From positions 33,860,611 through 33,924,610 of the forward strand of contig OY720345.1 in NCBI GenBank assembly GCA_963082975.1: 64,000 nucleotides of DNA, written 5' to 3'. Below the pieces are notes generated by a model. It was not told the DNA's origin and searched no databases. It saw only the letters and a list, made by a program, of their open reading frames with translations. Position numbers and translations under genes: made by a program. Positions 12,291 through 24,472 of this stretch are shown in pieces; the stretch's first letter is position 1; each line of letters starts with the position of its first letter. The DNA comes from Labia minor (taxonomy: Eukaryota > Arthropoda > Insecta > Dermaptera > Spongiphoridae).

Positions 12291-13569
12291 TTTTTTTACT
12301 ATCGAACCTTACCTATAAAAATAAATCATATTCTCTCTCATTCATTACTACAAATTTGACTTTGATTGAATCATTAATTTTTTTCAATTATTTGTAATTT
12401 ATTTTTTCCTATTTATTTAATGATTAATCCCCTTTAAACTACTTACATATTCATTGGTTCATTTGTTTTTTTCATATTTACTTCACCCATCGTTTTGATT
12501 AAATTATTTGATATTTGCTTTTCAATCCAACTATAGGGTTATTTCAATTGTGTTTGCTTTTTCAATAAATTGAAAAAAAAATTGTGATTTTATTTAATAA
12601 TTATCACTCTATAATTGAGTATAATATCATTCAGTGGATAGATATATTCTGAGCATTAAAGTCCAAGTTAGGTTATTAATTCATATATGAAAAAAATTAA
12701 AATAATAAAATAAAAACACATATTTTCAATTCTAATACTTCTACTAAAAATAATATTCGAATTTCAATGCAGATAAAAATAAAAAGAGATTTTTAAATCT
12801 CGAAATAGAATAATTTATTAAATTAGTCAAATACTTTTTATAATTATTCAAGGAGCGATAAAAAATTATTTTAATATAGTTTATAATATAATTTTTAAAC
12901 AGTTAGGAAAAAAAAGTAATTTCCCCCCCACCATCTGAATATCAAGGGAAGAGAAGAACAACTGTAAACTTTTTATGCTTTAGTCCAATGAACCTTCCTT
13001 GGATGTTTGAAGGGAAATTTTGACAACTAATTACATTTACAAAAAACTTTGCTACAAGAACATCTCAATTTCAAAATTATTAACAATCCGGCCTTTTATA
13101 AAAAATTCTTAAAACATTCCAAGAGAACGAAACTATGGGCTTAAAGATTTTTTTATTATATAAATTATATAATATATAAATTTAATTTAATTTTATATAT
13201 TATTAATAATTCATACTTAATAGGGAAAATAGGATTTGATATCAAATCTAATAATATTGTCCGGCTTAGTTAAAAGCACTTAAAATAACACTTAAATTAT
13301 AGACAAAATCAATTGTAATATAATAATTATTATAAGTCACTTGGCTCCTTCATGTATCTTGATCTTTTATATTCCCAGCATCTGAATATTCACACAACAC
13401 ATATAACTTACTATAATCATATTTATGTTGGATGAAGGATACTTTTAATGTTTGCATAAAAAAATGGAAATTTTTCTAGGAATGAAGAAGTAGATCGTTT
13501 GATAAAAAAGGCCAAATAAAATTTTTAATGATTTCCTAATCTATTTGAAAATGTTCCAAATCTTAAAAT
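12291..13569. other. AT-rich non-coding DNA
   Basis: No supported feature. Confidence 0.5.
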
Positions 13570-13689
13570 GGTAATTATTCAAGTAAACACCTTTTCGTGG
13601 ATTTGGATAATACTTTTGCCAGTGGGTTCCTTTTGCAATTCCAAATAAACTTTTCTTATTAAATTTTTTCGGGCCTCTTCTAGTATAGG

Positions 13690-14345
13690 TAGGGCTTATA
13701 ATACCGAACTAAAATCTGAATACCAGTATTTGGTATTTGAAATTTGAAATACCGGTATTATTAATAATAAATTTATTAGCTATATTTCTACTTGCCTCAG
13801 TTGTTATATTGAATTTTTAACAAATAATATATGAAATCCAATATATATTGTTCTGAAATGAGTAGATATTATTTATTTTATTACATAGAAAGAATAGTAG
13901 GAGTATATAGATACAAATAAAGGTGCAAATAAATTAAAGTAAATATTAAATTCTATGTTACATTTTACAAAAAATAGGCTCGTATGGTATTATATAATTA
14001 AAGAATTAAATATAATTAAAGAAGTAAAAAATATAAAAATATAAATTGAAAGTATTTATTATTAATAACTTGCGTTTTGTTTATTAAAGTTTGCTCTTAA
14101 AAAACACAACGAATCAAGCGTTTCATCATCAAGCGAGGACCGAATTTTCGTACAAATATAACCAGCGGCCGAAAAAGCTCTTTCTGATTCTACACTATTG
14201 TCATTAAAAAATCATACAGTTTCATATAGTTTTGTAAATTCGTAAATTCGTAATACCAAAATACCGGTATTTTTACATAAATACCGGTTTTTAATACCGG
14301 ACAAAAATCGTCCGGGATCCCGAGATCGCGGTATTGTAAGCCCTA
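13690..14345 (-). mobile_element. Nested hAT element with transposase tail
   Basis: Ends are TAGGGCTTATAATACCG on the left and, complemented, TAGGGCTTACAATACCGCG on the right. Both lead into repeated ATACCGGTATT subterminal motifs typical of one hAT group. The sequence AGTATA flanks both sides, a partial target duplication. At 656 bp it is an internally deleted derivative (autonomous hATs are 2.5-5 kb) but keeps the last part of the transposase. It inserted into the CTAGTTTACGAG region of the long-TIR MITE, so it is younger than that element. Confidence 0.8.
14062..14211 (-). pseudogene. hAT transposase C-terminal dimerisation domain
   Basis: On the minus strand a frame of about 50 codons ending at the stop at 14,062-14,064 reads ...NSVESERAFSAAG, then IRSSLDDETLDSLCFLRAN. 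This is the conserved hAT C-terminal domain (pattern S.E..FS..G.....R..L.......L.FLR.N), which mediates dimerisation. The DDE catalytic region and zinc finger are absent, since a stop lies immediately upstream in frame. It is a relic and cannot act alone. Confidence 0.85.
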
Positions 14346-14765
14346 AGTATACGAGATAAAACTTATTAAAATAAAGATTTTTTAAGTTTGACATATTATA
14401 GTTATGAACGTCGAAATGTGCCATTAAGTAATGTTTTATTGACCAATTCACTAATTATTCACTTATTCACTAATTTTCGGTTTGGATATTTAATTCATTA
14501 ATTTTTTAATTTTCATAAATCCAAACCAAACATAAAAAAAAACCAAAAAATAGTGCGCCATCTGGTGGTCAATTGATAAAACATGGAAGCTAATTAGAAT
14601 AACAATGGTTTAGATGCAAATTTTAATAATTTTTATCTCGTAAACTAGAAGAGGCCCGTAAAATTTCATAAGAAAAGTTTATTTGGAATTGCAAAAGGAA
14701 CCCACTGGTAAAAGTATTATCCAAATCCACGAAAATACGTTTACTTGAATAATTACCCTTAAAAT

Positions 14766-16089
14766 AATATAAATTTAATGATAATGAAAAATGAATTTAT
14801 AATTAATAAATTATTTATTATTGGGCTATAATCTGGTAAATGGCTTGGGATGGTGACACACCTTTAATATTTTAATATTAATATAATATAATTTTTCTAT
14901 TTGTAATAAAAACTAGGTAAAATTGTATTGAAAGATTTACTTAATTTTCTAAAGAGATAAATTAACGAAATTACAAATTTAATTATATGTCCTATAATAA
15001 AGCAAAATATAACCAACTGTATTGTTATTGTCTATAAACAGTTAATAGGATATTGATAGCTAATCTCACTAATTTAATTAAATTTATATATTATAAACTC
15101 TATCTAAATAAATATTAATGGAAATAAATGAAGGGATCAAATGAGAAATTATTTAAACTGCTCGGAAGAGATATTCACAGGTAATATATTATATAATTAG
15201 AACAAAGGGCTGGAGTGGTCACTGTTCGATATTAACAATCGATATTTAATATCAGCATGTTTCAAAATTATGTTTATTGATGATGTTTAAAACGATATTT
15301 AAATATATATACTTATATTCATTGTTAAATAAGGATCTCAATTTTCACAATAATGTAAATAATTTTAAATATAGTATATGTTTGTACTATCTATTTTTGG
15401 GAGTTAAAGGAAATGAATAATAATTTATCATATCTTCTTAGATTAGTTTTTCTCTTACATAAGAAACGCCATTAAGGAGAAAAGAGGTATTATGACATTA
15501 TGCCAGGCGAACTTTAAGTAAACTGTACTCCAACCTAGAATCTACTGTCACCGGGTGGATAAATTTTTTTTTTTTCGATTCCTAACATAAATAAATAAAT
15601 AAATAATATATTACAAACTCGTGAGAGCTGTCAAATGATCCACATTGACTATAACTATAATAATTAAATAATAAATAATAAAGAAGAATGACATATATTA
15701 AATAAATAATAATAAAAAACATAACAATATGTTCAAATAAATACTTAATTTAAATGATTAATAATATTCCCTCCTAGACAATAAATTATTAAGCAATTCA
15801 TTATTTCTATATCCCTAATCATTTTCACAGGCCATGGTTAATAAGTTTAATATATTTATATATTTTTTCTAAACAATTTTTCCTGCAAACCCCTAAGAGG
15901 ATAGGAGAAATTAAATTCTCGTATATCAAGAAGGCCAGTTTGTAGGTTACTTATAATTATAATAATCCTTAAAATTGGTCTTATATCAAAGGACTAATTT
16001 AAGTGTCTTTAATTATAACGCCAAAATAATAGTCTTTCACATTTCATCCCTAACTATAATAAATTTGACACATGCGCACTTTATATATA
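14766..16089. other. AT-rich non-coding DNA
   Basis: No supported gene or repeat boundary. An (AAAT)n-like run occurs near 15,585-15,605. Confidence 0.5.
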
Positions 16090-16145
16090 CCAGCTGGTCA
16101 GAGCGCCTTCGGCGCTCTTCACAGCTGGACGGGGGCTCCGCCCCC
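16090..16145 (-). repeat. Helitron 3' end with two GC hairpins
   Basis: Stem GAGCGCC/GGCGCTC with a 3-nt loop lies at 16,101-16,117. Around it, CCAGCTG and CAGCTGG form an outer 7-bp stem. A second stem-loop, GGGGGC-TCC-GCCCCC, lies at 16,131-16,145. Helitron 3' hairpins act as the stop signal for rolling-circle transfer. The extra outer stem and second hairpin are unusually strong. Confidence 0.85.
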
Positions 16146-16329
16146 TGTACCCCCGAGTGGTACATCGTATTTGGTTAAAAGTAGTAAAAGGTTTTCATCC
16201 ATTTTGTTTCAATCAGTATATTACATAAAACATTCATTTCTTTTTGTGTTCTTATTTAAAATATATTTTAATTTAATCAGTAAATTAATTATATATATTA
16301 TTATTGTATATGTTATATCTATCTATTTA

Positions 16330-16700
16330 TATAGCTCAAAGATAGTCTCGAAAGTTCTTGGCCACATTTCTCCAAATGTCCCTATCCTGAGCCCTTGTCC
16401 TATCTCTCTTACGTCCCTTCCTATGCGTCCATGGTCTTGATTCCCTTTGATAATAATTTTGATGAGATAAGCCTCTTTACTGCATGATAACAGGCGTTTC
16501 CCGATTGATACCTCGATTTAAATTGTATATTAAGATTTTGTATGTTAATACTGTTCCTCTTTGTCACTAAATATTTTTTCTTATCACTATTAATTTCAAA
16601 CCTCCATTAATTTTTCCTCGCTATCTGTAATTGCAATTGCCGAATCTCTTATAATATTTAAGACGTCTGCTTAGCCTAACTTTTCAATTATTTTGTTTAA
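16330..16700 (-). pseudogene. LINE reverse-transcriptase fragment inside Helitron H1
   Basis: The minus strand encodes pieces related to the better copy at 32.6-33.3 kb, including DSAIAITDSEE and KKYLVTKR. The catalytic box is degraded (stop-ADV where the other copy has YSDD). The region after KYLVTKR is shortened by a deletion and then resumes near the C-terminal block. It was probably captured or inserted before the Helitron copied itself, because copy 3 carries the same junctions. Confidence 0.7.
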
Positions 16701-17521
16701 TTGCATTTCGAGTGATTTTTTCCCAATTTGTGCAATCACATACTCACAACATGCAACATATAATTGGTCAAAGAATATGTATATAATATTTATAATTTTT
16801 ATGTTTTATTTATATTTATAATTTAATTTTGTTTTTGTTTTCTTTTAATAAATAATTATAATATTAAAAATGCGTAGAGGACGTCTAAAAAATCATATTT
16901 TAATTTTTATATAACCAAGAAATCATTTTTCACTCATTTTCAATTGGCGTTTTGATATACAAAATTAAAGATTATATAAATAATTAATTTTAATTTTGAT
17001 CTCATAATTGGATTTCCTTTTTCATGTAAGTATATAATTAAGAGTGGAATTACAATATAATCAATAGCTAATATATAATATTAAAAATATATTTACGGAT
17101 TCGTTCTATAATAAATTGATGATGTCATTTAATTCTCCTACTATGTATCGAATCGAATATAAAGATAAATCTTCTTTTAAATGTTGTGTGAAACAATTTC
17201 AAATAATTTAAATGTAAAACTATTAATGAAATTAAAAAATCAAATATATGAATATAATATAAATATTTTTAATTTTATTTTAAGAATATATATATCTCAC
17301 AGGCGGTGGTTGTGACGTCATCCATATATTATAAATTTAAATTAAGAAGAACTAATAAAGATGTAGTTTTCCAGAGATGTGGTCAATAAAACTCAATTTT
17401 TCTTTATAAATACTATCTCTGTTGTGAATTTCAAAAAAATCGTTAGAGCGGTTTTTGAGAACAATGAAACAGAGAAACAAACAGAGAAACAAACAATTTT
17501 TACTCTCATAAGAAGATAAGA

Positions 17522-18465
17522 TTTATATAGATATATATGATTGTTAATTAAATTTAAAAGACATCATTTGGAAATTTTCTTACTCACTAAATCTTGAAAA
17601 ACTTTTTACCGAACTAAATTATTACTTAAGTACTCTTTCTGAAGTTTCCAGAGTTGTAGGAATTTCTCTATGATACAATAGTAGTATTAATATGTATTTT
17701 ATAATAACTTTTCTATTAATTATATATATGAGAAATAAGTATATTTTTATTAAAATAGGAAAAATTTTAAACTATAAAAATATTATTATTTATAGTGTTT
17801 TATATTAAAATTTGTAAAAAATATTCTTTTTAAGGGAATTTAAAATTTCTACATCAATTTAATAAAATTCAAACATAAAAAATGGTATAATTATATAAAT
17901 GTATATAATATTATATACATTGAATAAATAAATAACTATAAAAAATTACATAATCTATTGATTCATATTGACATTTATACTGTCAAAAGCAATTATCTAT
18001 TTTTTAGTAAAATATAAATTGGATTATGCCTTTGGCTTACTTTCTTTTCTTTTTATTTTTTGAACAAATTATTCAAAAGTTATGAAGCTCTTGTATAATG
18101 GATTTAATGTAAATTTGTCAATGTCACTGACATCGAATTATATCAATTAATATTCTATCTCCACTATTTGATTTATTAATTAAATAGTGTTTTTGTAAAC
18201 CAGACATACTTAGTTTCATTTTATGTAGATTTCACACTACTAACCAACTACTATCAATAATATTCACATTAAAGTTTTATAAAACTAAAATTAAACTTAT
18301 ATATTATTAATTACAAAAATTACTTTTGTAAGTTTATCCACATATCATCAATGAAATAAATCTAGGTCAAATGTTATTAAAAAAATAATCAATATCTTAT
18401 AAATAAATAAGCAAAGGTTTTGATTCTATTTATTTTGATTTCTAGACTCTATCGGATTTATTCCT

Positions 18466-18501
<36 letters not shown>

Positions 18502-20214
18502 ATAAATGATTGAACAGATCCATACAGACACATTTTAAGGTAACGGTTGACGAGCTCTTCAAACAAGAAAATCTCTCGCCCCAAACCAAGATATATGAGA
18601 AACAACGAGAACGAAAAAAACCAAACATGTTTAGTCTTATATCTATAGAAAAAAGAGAGAGAGAAAGAAGAAAAGTTGGAAAAAAATAAAAATAAATTCA
18701 CTCTGTTCGGTATATGTTATACAAAAAAAAAACTCCATTTGACGGAATTAACCTAAAGAATAGAATAAAAAAAAGAAACGAAATATAGTTTTTTTTATTT
18801 TGCTTTTGCTTTTACTCTTTTGCTAAAGGGGAGAGTAATAGATAAACATGATATACTCTCACTAATGATTCTAAGAAAAACAAGTTTGCAATTTTCTACA
18901 AAAAAAAAAAAAAAATTTAATGAGTAAATAATAAATGTGTCTTTTATTGGGAATAGTTTAATTTGTCATAATAGATAAGATTATTTATTTTTAAAGTTTT
19001 AAAATATGATGCATTAGTTTTAAGTAAATTAAAAAAAAGGTAGTGGAATTCATCATTCAACTTTCCCTTAACACTCTACTTTTGTAATTTTCTTGCTTTC
19101 AAGTTCTTTTAGAGTAGTTCAAAGTGAATAAAATCTTCTTGATATTAAAGATAATTTTATTTTACATAGATGGAGCCGTTATTCAGTAAATTACAAAAAG
19201 GTATAAAATCATATATGTACAATTGCAGCTCCGGTTAATTGATTTAAACAAAAAAGTTACTAAAATTAATGCTTAAATGTTAAATAATTGGGTATATAAT
19301 GACAAGAATTTTTCGTCCATGCCATCTTATATTCCGATGTTAAAAAAAATTAAATAATGCCTATATCAAATAATAAATTTGAGTTTCTCTTTATTTTTGA
19401 ACTACATTTTCCATTTACACACTCACACCGATCATTTTGCGGGGTATGATATTTGAAGACTGTGAAACTTAAAACTCAAATTCAAATTTTTCGACCGAAT
19501 ACTTTTAAGTTTATAAACATATGCATATATTATTTACATACATAAACTAAAAAATTAATTACTACTATTCAATTGAAATTGAAATCTATTAATCCATTGA
19601 ATATTGATTTATTAAATTTTCTATTCTTTAAAATGTCCTTCTCATAAACCAATGAAAAATAAACACTTGTTCAAATAATCTATAATTTGTTCGTTAATCA
19701 AATTATCAATCCTTTTCATAAGTTTTCTTCTAATTGATTAATTAAATTATTATTATATACTCCACACATTCTCGTTGATATAAAAGAAAATCCTTCTACT
19801 TTTATATGAACAACAAAATCCTTAAAATCCTTGTTGAAATGCTAATAATACAATAATACAATTTTTTATAATGTATAATTATTTGTTTTCTTACAATTGA
19901 AAAAGCTGCTTAGCTTTTTACTTTTAATAATAGAAAATATACATATATTTAAGACAAATAATGTAATAATATGTTAATTCATTATAAATAGCATAAAACT
20001 ACAAATCTACTAGTTAATATTTATAGATGATATGAATATAATGTATGTATATGTATCTAATATGATAATGAATATATATATATATATTCTAATTGTAAAT
20101 TATTAAAAGTGAATTGTAATATTTCATTGAGTGTATATATATGTAAGTTATAGTGTAAGAATAAAAAATAAAGATTATTATTATTATATATATATATGTA
20201 GTAGGTGATGAAGA
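17522..20214. other. AT-rich non-coding DNA
   Basis: No supported gene. A (TA)n run and a purine-rich stretch near 18,650-18,690 are the only notable structures. Confidence 0.5.
18471..18497. repeat. (TA)n microsatellite
   Basis: Uninterrupted TA run. Confidence 0.95.
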
Positions 20215-20480
20215 AGACGCTCAGTGTGGGGGTTAACAGCGTTAACCCATAACCTGGAAGTCCCGAAGTCAATTCCAGAGCCTAGCAAGGGAATTTCTCT
20301 ATCTGGACTCTATGAGGCTGAGTACACCTAGACTCCGGGATTAAATTGGGAAGCTAATTGAGAAAAAAATAGCACCTCCAATGAAAAAAATCAAAGGTTG
20401 ATAGGACCCATTTTACTGACCATAGGACACCTAATTTATATAACCGGCTTAGTAGGCGCTGTCCTTGCGTAGGATGTACA
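20215..20480 (+). mobile_element. tRNA-derived SINE, copy 1
   Basis: The head has an A-box-like TGGGGGTTAACAGCG and a degraded B-box (AAGTCAATTCC). The body reads AGCAAGGGAATTTCTCTATC and the tail AGGACACCTAATTTATATAA, then GTAGGCGCTGTCCTTGCG. The same order occurs in the minus-strand copy at 30,592-30,848. Such elements are Pol III transcripts mobilised by a LINE. The B-box substitutions suggest this copy is old. Confidence 0.8.
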
Positions 20481-20639
20481 AAAGTCAAAGGATTATTTAT
20501 ATATAAGTAATAATATACTGTGTGTGTGTATCTGAAAAAATCACCTTTTATTCTTAGAACAACATTAATAGATTAATAAATAAATTAATCGATTAGAAAG
20601 AAAACAAAATGTAATTATAATAACTATTTAAAGAAATAT

Positions 20640-21030
20640 TAAAATTGATGATAATCTCATTGGAAAGGTCTTTTAGCTACGAGTTAAGCATTATGAGATG
20701 AGATTGAAATTAAAACAGACGGTTGCAATTTCGGTGGGTCGTTAATGAACGGCTGATGAGCGCCATTCATTAAGAAAAGATTCCGTGATAGTGAATCGTT
20801 TTCGATCAAGTCGGATGGTTCATCAAATGCTCCAGGAATGAATGCCTCCCTCCCCTCGTACCATTTGCCTTCTAACGATCTTGACTATTTAGAGACAGAC
20901 GGACAGACATTAGTCTTGGAAGCCCGAGGCAATTAAATGCGAATGGTTACAAATAAGCTTTTGAGCTTGATTAAGTCCTTTTAATGTGTGTATGTGTGCC
21001 GGCGTGGGTGGTTGGTCAAAGTTCAAATGA
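20640..21030. promoter_or_regulatory. Higher-complexity island, candidate cis-regulatory DNA
   Basis: About 390 bp of balanced composition, including GGTCGTTAATGAACGGCTGA, GAATGAATGCCTCCCTCC and GGCAATTAAATGCGAATGG. It contains homeodomain-type TAAT/ATTA cores and no long ORF, and it is not repeated in the window. The regulatory role is inference from composition only. Confidence 0.3.
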
Positions 21031-21620
21031 CGTATTTCGTAGGAGTACTTCAAATATTAAACTATACTCAAGCATATATATAATATACTTAGAAATTTCA
21101 ACTATTTGTTTCAACTATTCATTTCGTTTCAACAGTTTGACAATTAACTAAGATTTCTTTAAAATTAACTGTAACACAATAAAGATAAATTTTACTTTTA
21201 TATAATATATTTTAAAATATCTTCTATATCTTCTCTTATTATATTAGCAAATATTGTATATATATGTATATTCAATTGTAATTTATTAATTAACCGCTCG
21301 AAGGTTTTTTGAAATTCACACCATAATAATAATAATATTTATAAATACAAATCGATCTGTATTGGACCTGGAGAAAAATCATCTTCATTAGTTTTTTCTT
21401 AATTTAAATTTAAATATCTTATTCATAATAAATTATTGAATAAATATGATCTAATATTATTAAATAGAATTAGAAATAAGCGGGAGTGTCCTCCCCTAGA
21501 CTTTCCCACATATAAATAGGTATGAAGAGTTGTGAATGAATATTTAGAATGTGTAAACTTGGTATTGATAAAGAGCCAGTTCGTATTAGTTTATTGGTGT
21601 CAAATTTGATATTTGGTAAC

Positions 21621-21623
<3 letters not shown>

Positions 21624-21653
<30 letters not shown>
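21624..21653. repeat. (TA)n microsatellite
   Basis: Uninterrupted TA run beside the nested B repeat. Confidence 0.95.
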
Positions 21654-21657
<4 letters not shown>

Positions 21658-21660
21658 AAA

Positions 21661-22232
21661 GTGCTACTTCCGGTTAACTGATATTTTAAATGTAAAAAAA
21701 ACAGATATGGATATAATATAAATATTTTTAATTTTATTTTATTTATAATATATAAGGGCTGGCAGTGACGTCATGAAGTGCTGGGTGATGTCATATAATT
21801 TTAAATTAAGAAAAAACTAATGAAGATGATTTTTCTTGAGGATAAAACCAATACAAAGTGCATAACACGTGGAGATATGTCCTCACGTGAAATTTGATAT
21901 GAAAATAACCCTTCACTTCCTCTCTTCGATCGGCAATACTAGCACTTCCGGTTTCCAGATTTGCACCAAAAGTTGATCAATTCATTCTACTGATGTATTA
22001 AGTAAATATACCAAATTTCATCAAAATCCGTTGAGCCGTTCAGGCTGTACACATCTATACGGACGGACAGACGGACAGACGGACAGACGGACGGACAGAC
22101 ATCATGCTAAAAATACTTTTTTCTGTTAAGAAAATGCATGATTCGTGGAGATATGTAAAAATCTCCACATGTGAAATTTGGTGTGAAAACAATACCTCCC
22201 TTACTATCGTCGGTCGGTAAAAAATTGTGTAT
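21661..22232 (-). repeat. B repeat, copy 2
   Basis: Shares with the copies at 40.4 and 50.8 kb the blocks AAACAGATATGGATATAA, TGACGTCATGAAG, CTTCCGGTTTCCAGATTTGC, TTGAGCCGTTCAGGCTGTAC, an (ACGG/ACAG)n run and ATCATGCTAAAAATACTTTT. The 5' end is intact on the right (complement TTTTTTACCGACCGACGATA). The 3' hairpin end on the left is missing or degraded. No coding sequence. Confidence 0.8.
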
Positions 22233-22254
22233 ATATATTATATATTTATTTATG

Positions 22255-22395
22255 TATTATTGAGGAGACCACAAGTTCCATTCATTTTAATCATATTGAT
22301 GCAATGATATAACATTTAATAATTGTAATAATTAAAGAATTGTATATCAATAATTTTTAAAGGGTCGAGCGAGATCTCGGTGTCCCAGGTACTAA
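22255..22395 (+). repeat. GAGGACCCC/GGGTCGAGC repeat block, copy 1
   Basis: About 140 bp shared with 63,750-63,880: TTGAGGA.ACC.CAAGTTCC, TTTTAATCA, AAAGAATTGTATATCAATA and AAAGGGTCGAGCGA, ending CCAGGTACTAA. Interpreted as the 3' portion of the plus-strand Helitron-like element. Confidence 0.65.
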
Positions 22396-22969
22396 TTATT
22401 TATTTATGATTAGTAATTAATATTTTTTAAGAATTATTAAGTTTTTAGGTAAAATGGTTATAATATTTAAAAAATACATGATGATTTATTTTAACCATTA
22501 ATAAAAATTTTGATGTGAATTATCTATATATAAAGTAAAACATGAATTTAAGCACAAATACAATTCATACATTTAATAAAATAAGTTTTTATTTTTCAGT
22601 TAAATTTATATAGGAATATTTAAGGATTTTCAGTAATGATACAAAGTTTATTGTTTACGTAATTAATAATTTAAAAATTTCCGTTTGTAATTTATCTTAT
22701 TTTATTTTTAAACCAAATTTATGAGAACAACCCATAATATGGTACAATATATTATAAAAAAATAGTAATAGCCGAACCGAGTATTTTCTAATACTCCCTA
22801 TTTCTCTTTTCCCTTCAGTAACTATCACTATTATATTGTTGTAAATATTATTGTAAACGATTTATTGTTGCCCAAAGGAAGGGCAGATGTAGATCTAAAT
22901 TGGAAAATAAAAATAAAAAAAAATAATATTTGACTGTTAAAGAATTTTAAATAATTATATTTGAAGAGT
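22396..22969. other. AT-rich non-coding DNA
   Basis: No supported feature. Confidence 0.5.
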
Positions 22970-23225
22970 AGGGATTTTTTAAGAAGTTCGAAACGGAAAA
23001 CCATTTGAAGATTTCCGGTTTGAGTCTCCCTTTTCCTATGTGTACCTAGAGAGTACTACGTGTAGGAAAATATGGGCCCCGTTGGTCGCTTATCTGAGGC
23101 CCGCACCTGTCGACAGATTGGCCTAATCTCCAGGGGCATTAGTGCCGCCAGCACTCGTCGCCTCTTCCCCCCTACCCACACCACTCAACATCTGCCTTTT
23201 CTGTGAGCTATTTGCAAACCAAAAA
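22970..23225. promoter_or_regulatory. GC-rich island, candidate cis-regulatory DNA
   Basis: Balanced-to-GC-rich segment including ATATGGGCCCCGTTGGTCGC, CCCGCACCTGTCGACAG and CTCCAGGGGCATTAGTGCCG. It contains a CACCTG E-box and a GGCATTAGTGCC palindrome. The 88-residue ORF crossing its edge looks fortuitous. Function is inferred only from contrast with its surroundings. Confidence 0.3.
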
Positions 23226-24229
23226 CAGAAAACGATGAGCAGTTTTTTCTATCTCTTTCTCTATCTTTCTATTACATCCAATTTCTTTTCCATGAAAAAT
23301 ACTAGAAAGTATATTAATACTTATAAATATTATTATCATAATAAATCTATTTTTAACAGCATATATTCTGATATCGATTTTGCTGATTTATGCCACTTTT
23401 TAATATAATTTTTTTTTGTTTATAAATAATAATAATACATTTTATAATAAAAAAATTAATTTAAAATTTAAAAATTATGAAACTATAAATTATTATAGTT
23501 TACTAATAAATAAATACATTAAAAGAAATATTAATCGAATATGATAGAAAAAATATAGTTTGAAATTTCAATGGATTTGTATTTGCTTTGATGACCCAGG
23601 CATACAATAAACAAATGTCATTTGTAATTGAAAAGTTTAAAGAAAAAAATTATATTTATATGGTTGAAATTAAATTAATCCGATCTAGACCCATATATAT
23701 ATATACATTACATTTATTACATATACGAGTATAGTTCGGTTCAAAGTTTAACAAATTATTTGTTTTTTTCAAAAAATTAAATGAAGATGAATGAATTTCT
23801 TGAAAGATAAATGAGTGTTTCAAAACTTGTCAAAATAAATTTATATTGAATAAAAAGTTCAATAAAGTATTTATCAAATTAGTTATAACCAATTTCATAA
23901 TTTATAAAAAAAAATATTATTAATAGATTTCAATAATTTACAAATATGAAGAGAACAACATTAAATAAATTATAATAAAAACTATGTAAAAATACAAAAT
24001 ATTTATTTTTTATTTCAATAGTATCTAGTAATAAAATACAACAATTTTTAAATTAATATAATGTTATTTTTAAGAAATAATATATAGTGATCAAATAGAC
24101 AAATACATTTATAATTATTTCATAGTTGAAATAAACAATAATAATAATAATAATTATATAATATTTTATTATTATTAATTATTATTGTAAAATATATATT
24201 CTGTTTTAAAATACTAGTAATATATGTGT
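23226..24229. other. AT-rich non-coding DNA
   Basis: No supported feature. Confidence 0.5.
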
Positions 24230-24472
24230 CACTCAGAAGCTAAACCGATTAACTCCAATTTTTAAAATTTTGCTACTAATGTAATGTAATGTAAGGTAAT
24301 CTGCAACATATGATGTGAATAATGAACTTGATAATCTTAATATTACAATGCAATATACATTTTCATGTAATCAATAAACCTGAATTTTCTACAAGCTGTG
24401 AACTTTGGGCTTCATTTTCTCAGTTTCTTTAAAAGTGGAAAATGTGGAGTTAATCCCTTTGGCTTCTGAGGG
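24230..24472. mobile_element. CACTCAGAAG MITE, copy 1
   Basis: A 243-bp element with imperfect inverted ends of about 32 bp. Left CACTCAGAAGCTAAACCGAT then TAACTCCAATTTTTAA; right complement CCCTCAGAAGCCAAAGGGAT then TAACTCCACATTTT. A second copy lies at 59,269-59,509, including the GAACTTTGGGCTTCATTTTC internal block. Non-coding. Superfamily is not assigned because no convincing target duplication was seen. Confidence 0.8.

Larger units (their letters stand above)
13570..14757. mobile_element. Long-TIR MITE, copy B, split by a hAT insertion
   Basis: The left arm (13,570-13,687, GGTAATTATTCAAGTAAACA...) and right arm (about 14,640-14,757) are long inverted repeats that match copy A. Flanks CTTAAAAT at 13,562-13,569 and 14,758-14,765 form a perfect 8-bp target duplication. 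Removing the nested hAT element (13,690-14,345) leaves about 530 bp. The central block GCCATCTGGTGGTCAATTGA is shared with copy A. No transposase of its own. Confidence 0.85.
16090..17521 (-). mobile_element. Helitron H1, copy 1 (complete, non-autonomous)
   Basis: Read on the minus strand, the element starts A|TCTTATCTTCTTATGAGAG at 17,521. It ends with the hairpin GAGCGCCGAAGGCGCTC, then TGACCAGCTGG|T at 16,090. TC start, subterminal hairpin, CTRR end and A/T flanks without duplication are the Helitron hallmarks. No Rep/helicase is encoded. It carries a degenerate LINE reverse-transcriptase segment (16,330-16,700) and a TGACGTCA palindrome near 17,312. Copy 3 at 48,191-49,239 is nearly identical but has two internal deletions. 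Confidence 0.9.
21229..22395 (+). mobile_element. Helitron-like element, plus strand, with a nested B repeat
   Basis: The start A|TCTTCTCTTATTATATTAGC matches the H1 5' terminus and is followed by the shared AACCGCTCGAAGG and CGATCTGTATTGG blocks. At the other end, GGGTCGAGCGAGATCTCGG then CAGGTACTAA|T offers a CTRR|T-type end. The same pair of ends occurs at 62,982 and 63,880. A B repeat (about 21,661-22,232) and a (TA)n run lie inside. The 3' end differs from the GAGCGCC hairpin of H1 copies 1-3, so the 3' boundary is less certain. Confidence 0.55.

Noticed and set aside
16072-16440. 122-residue ORF over the Helitron 3' end
   Set aside because: Its readable part is a translation of the GC hairpins, and the opposite strand holds the RT relic.
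22255-22395. tRNA-derived SINE reading of the GGGTCGAGCGATAGCTCAGTG block
   Set aside because: TAGCTCAGTG resembles an A-box, but no B-box follows, and the consistent link with a Helitron-type 5' end is a better explanation.
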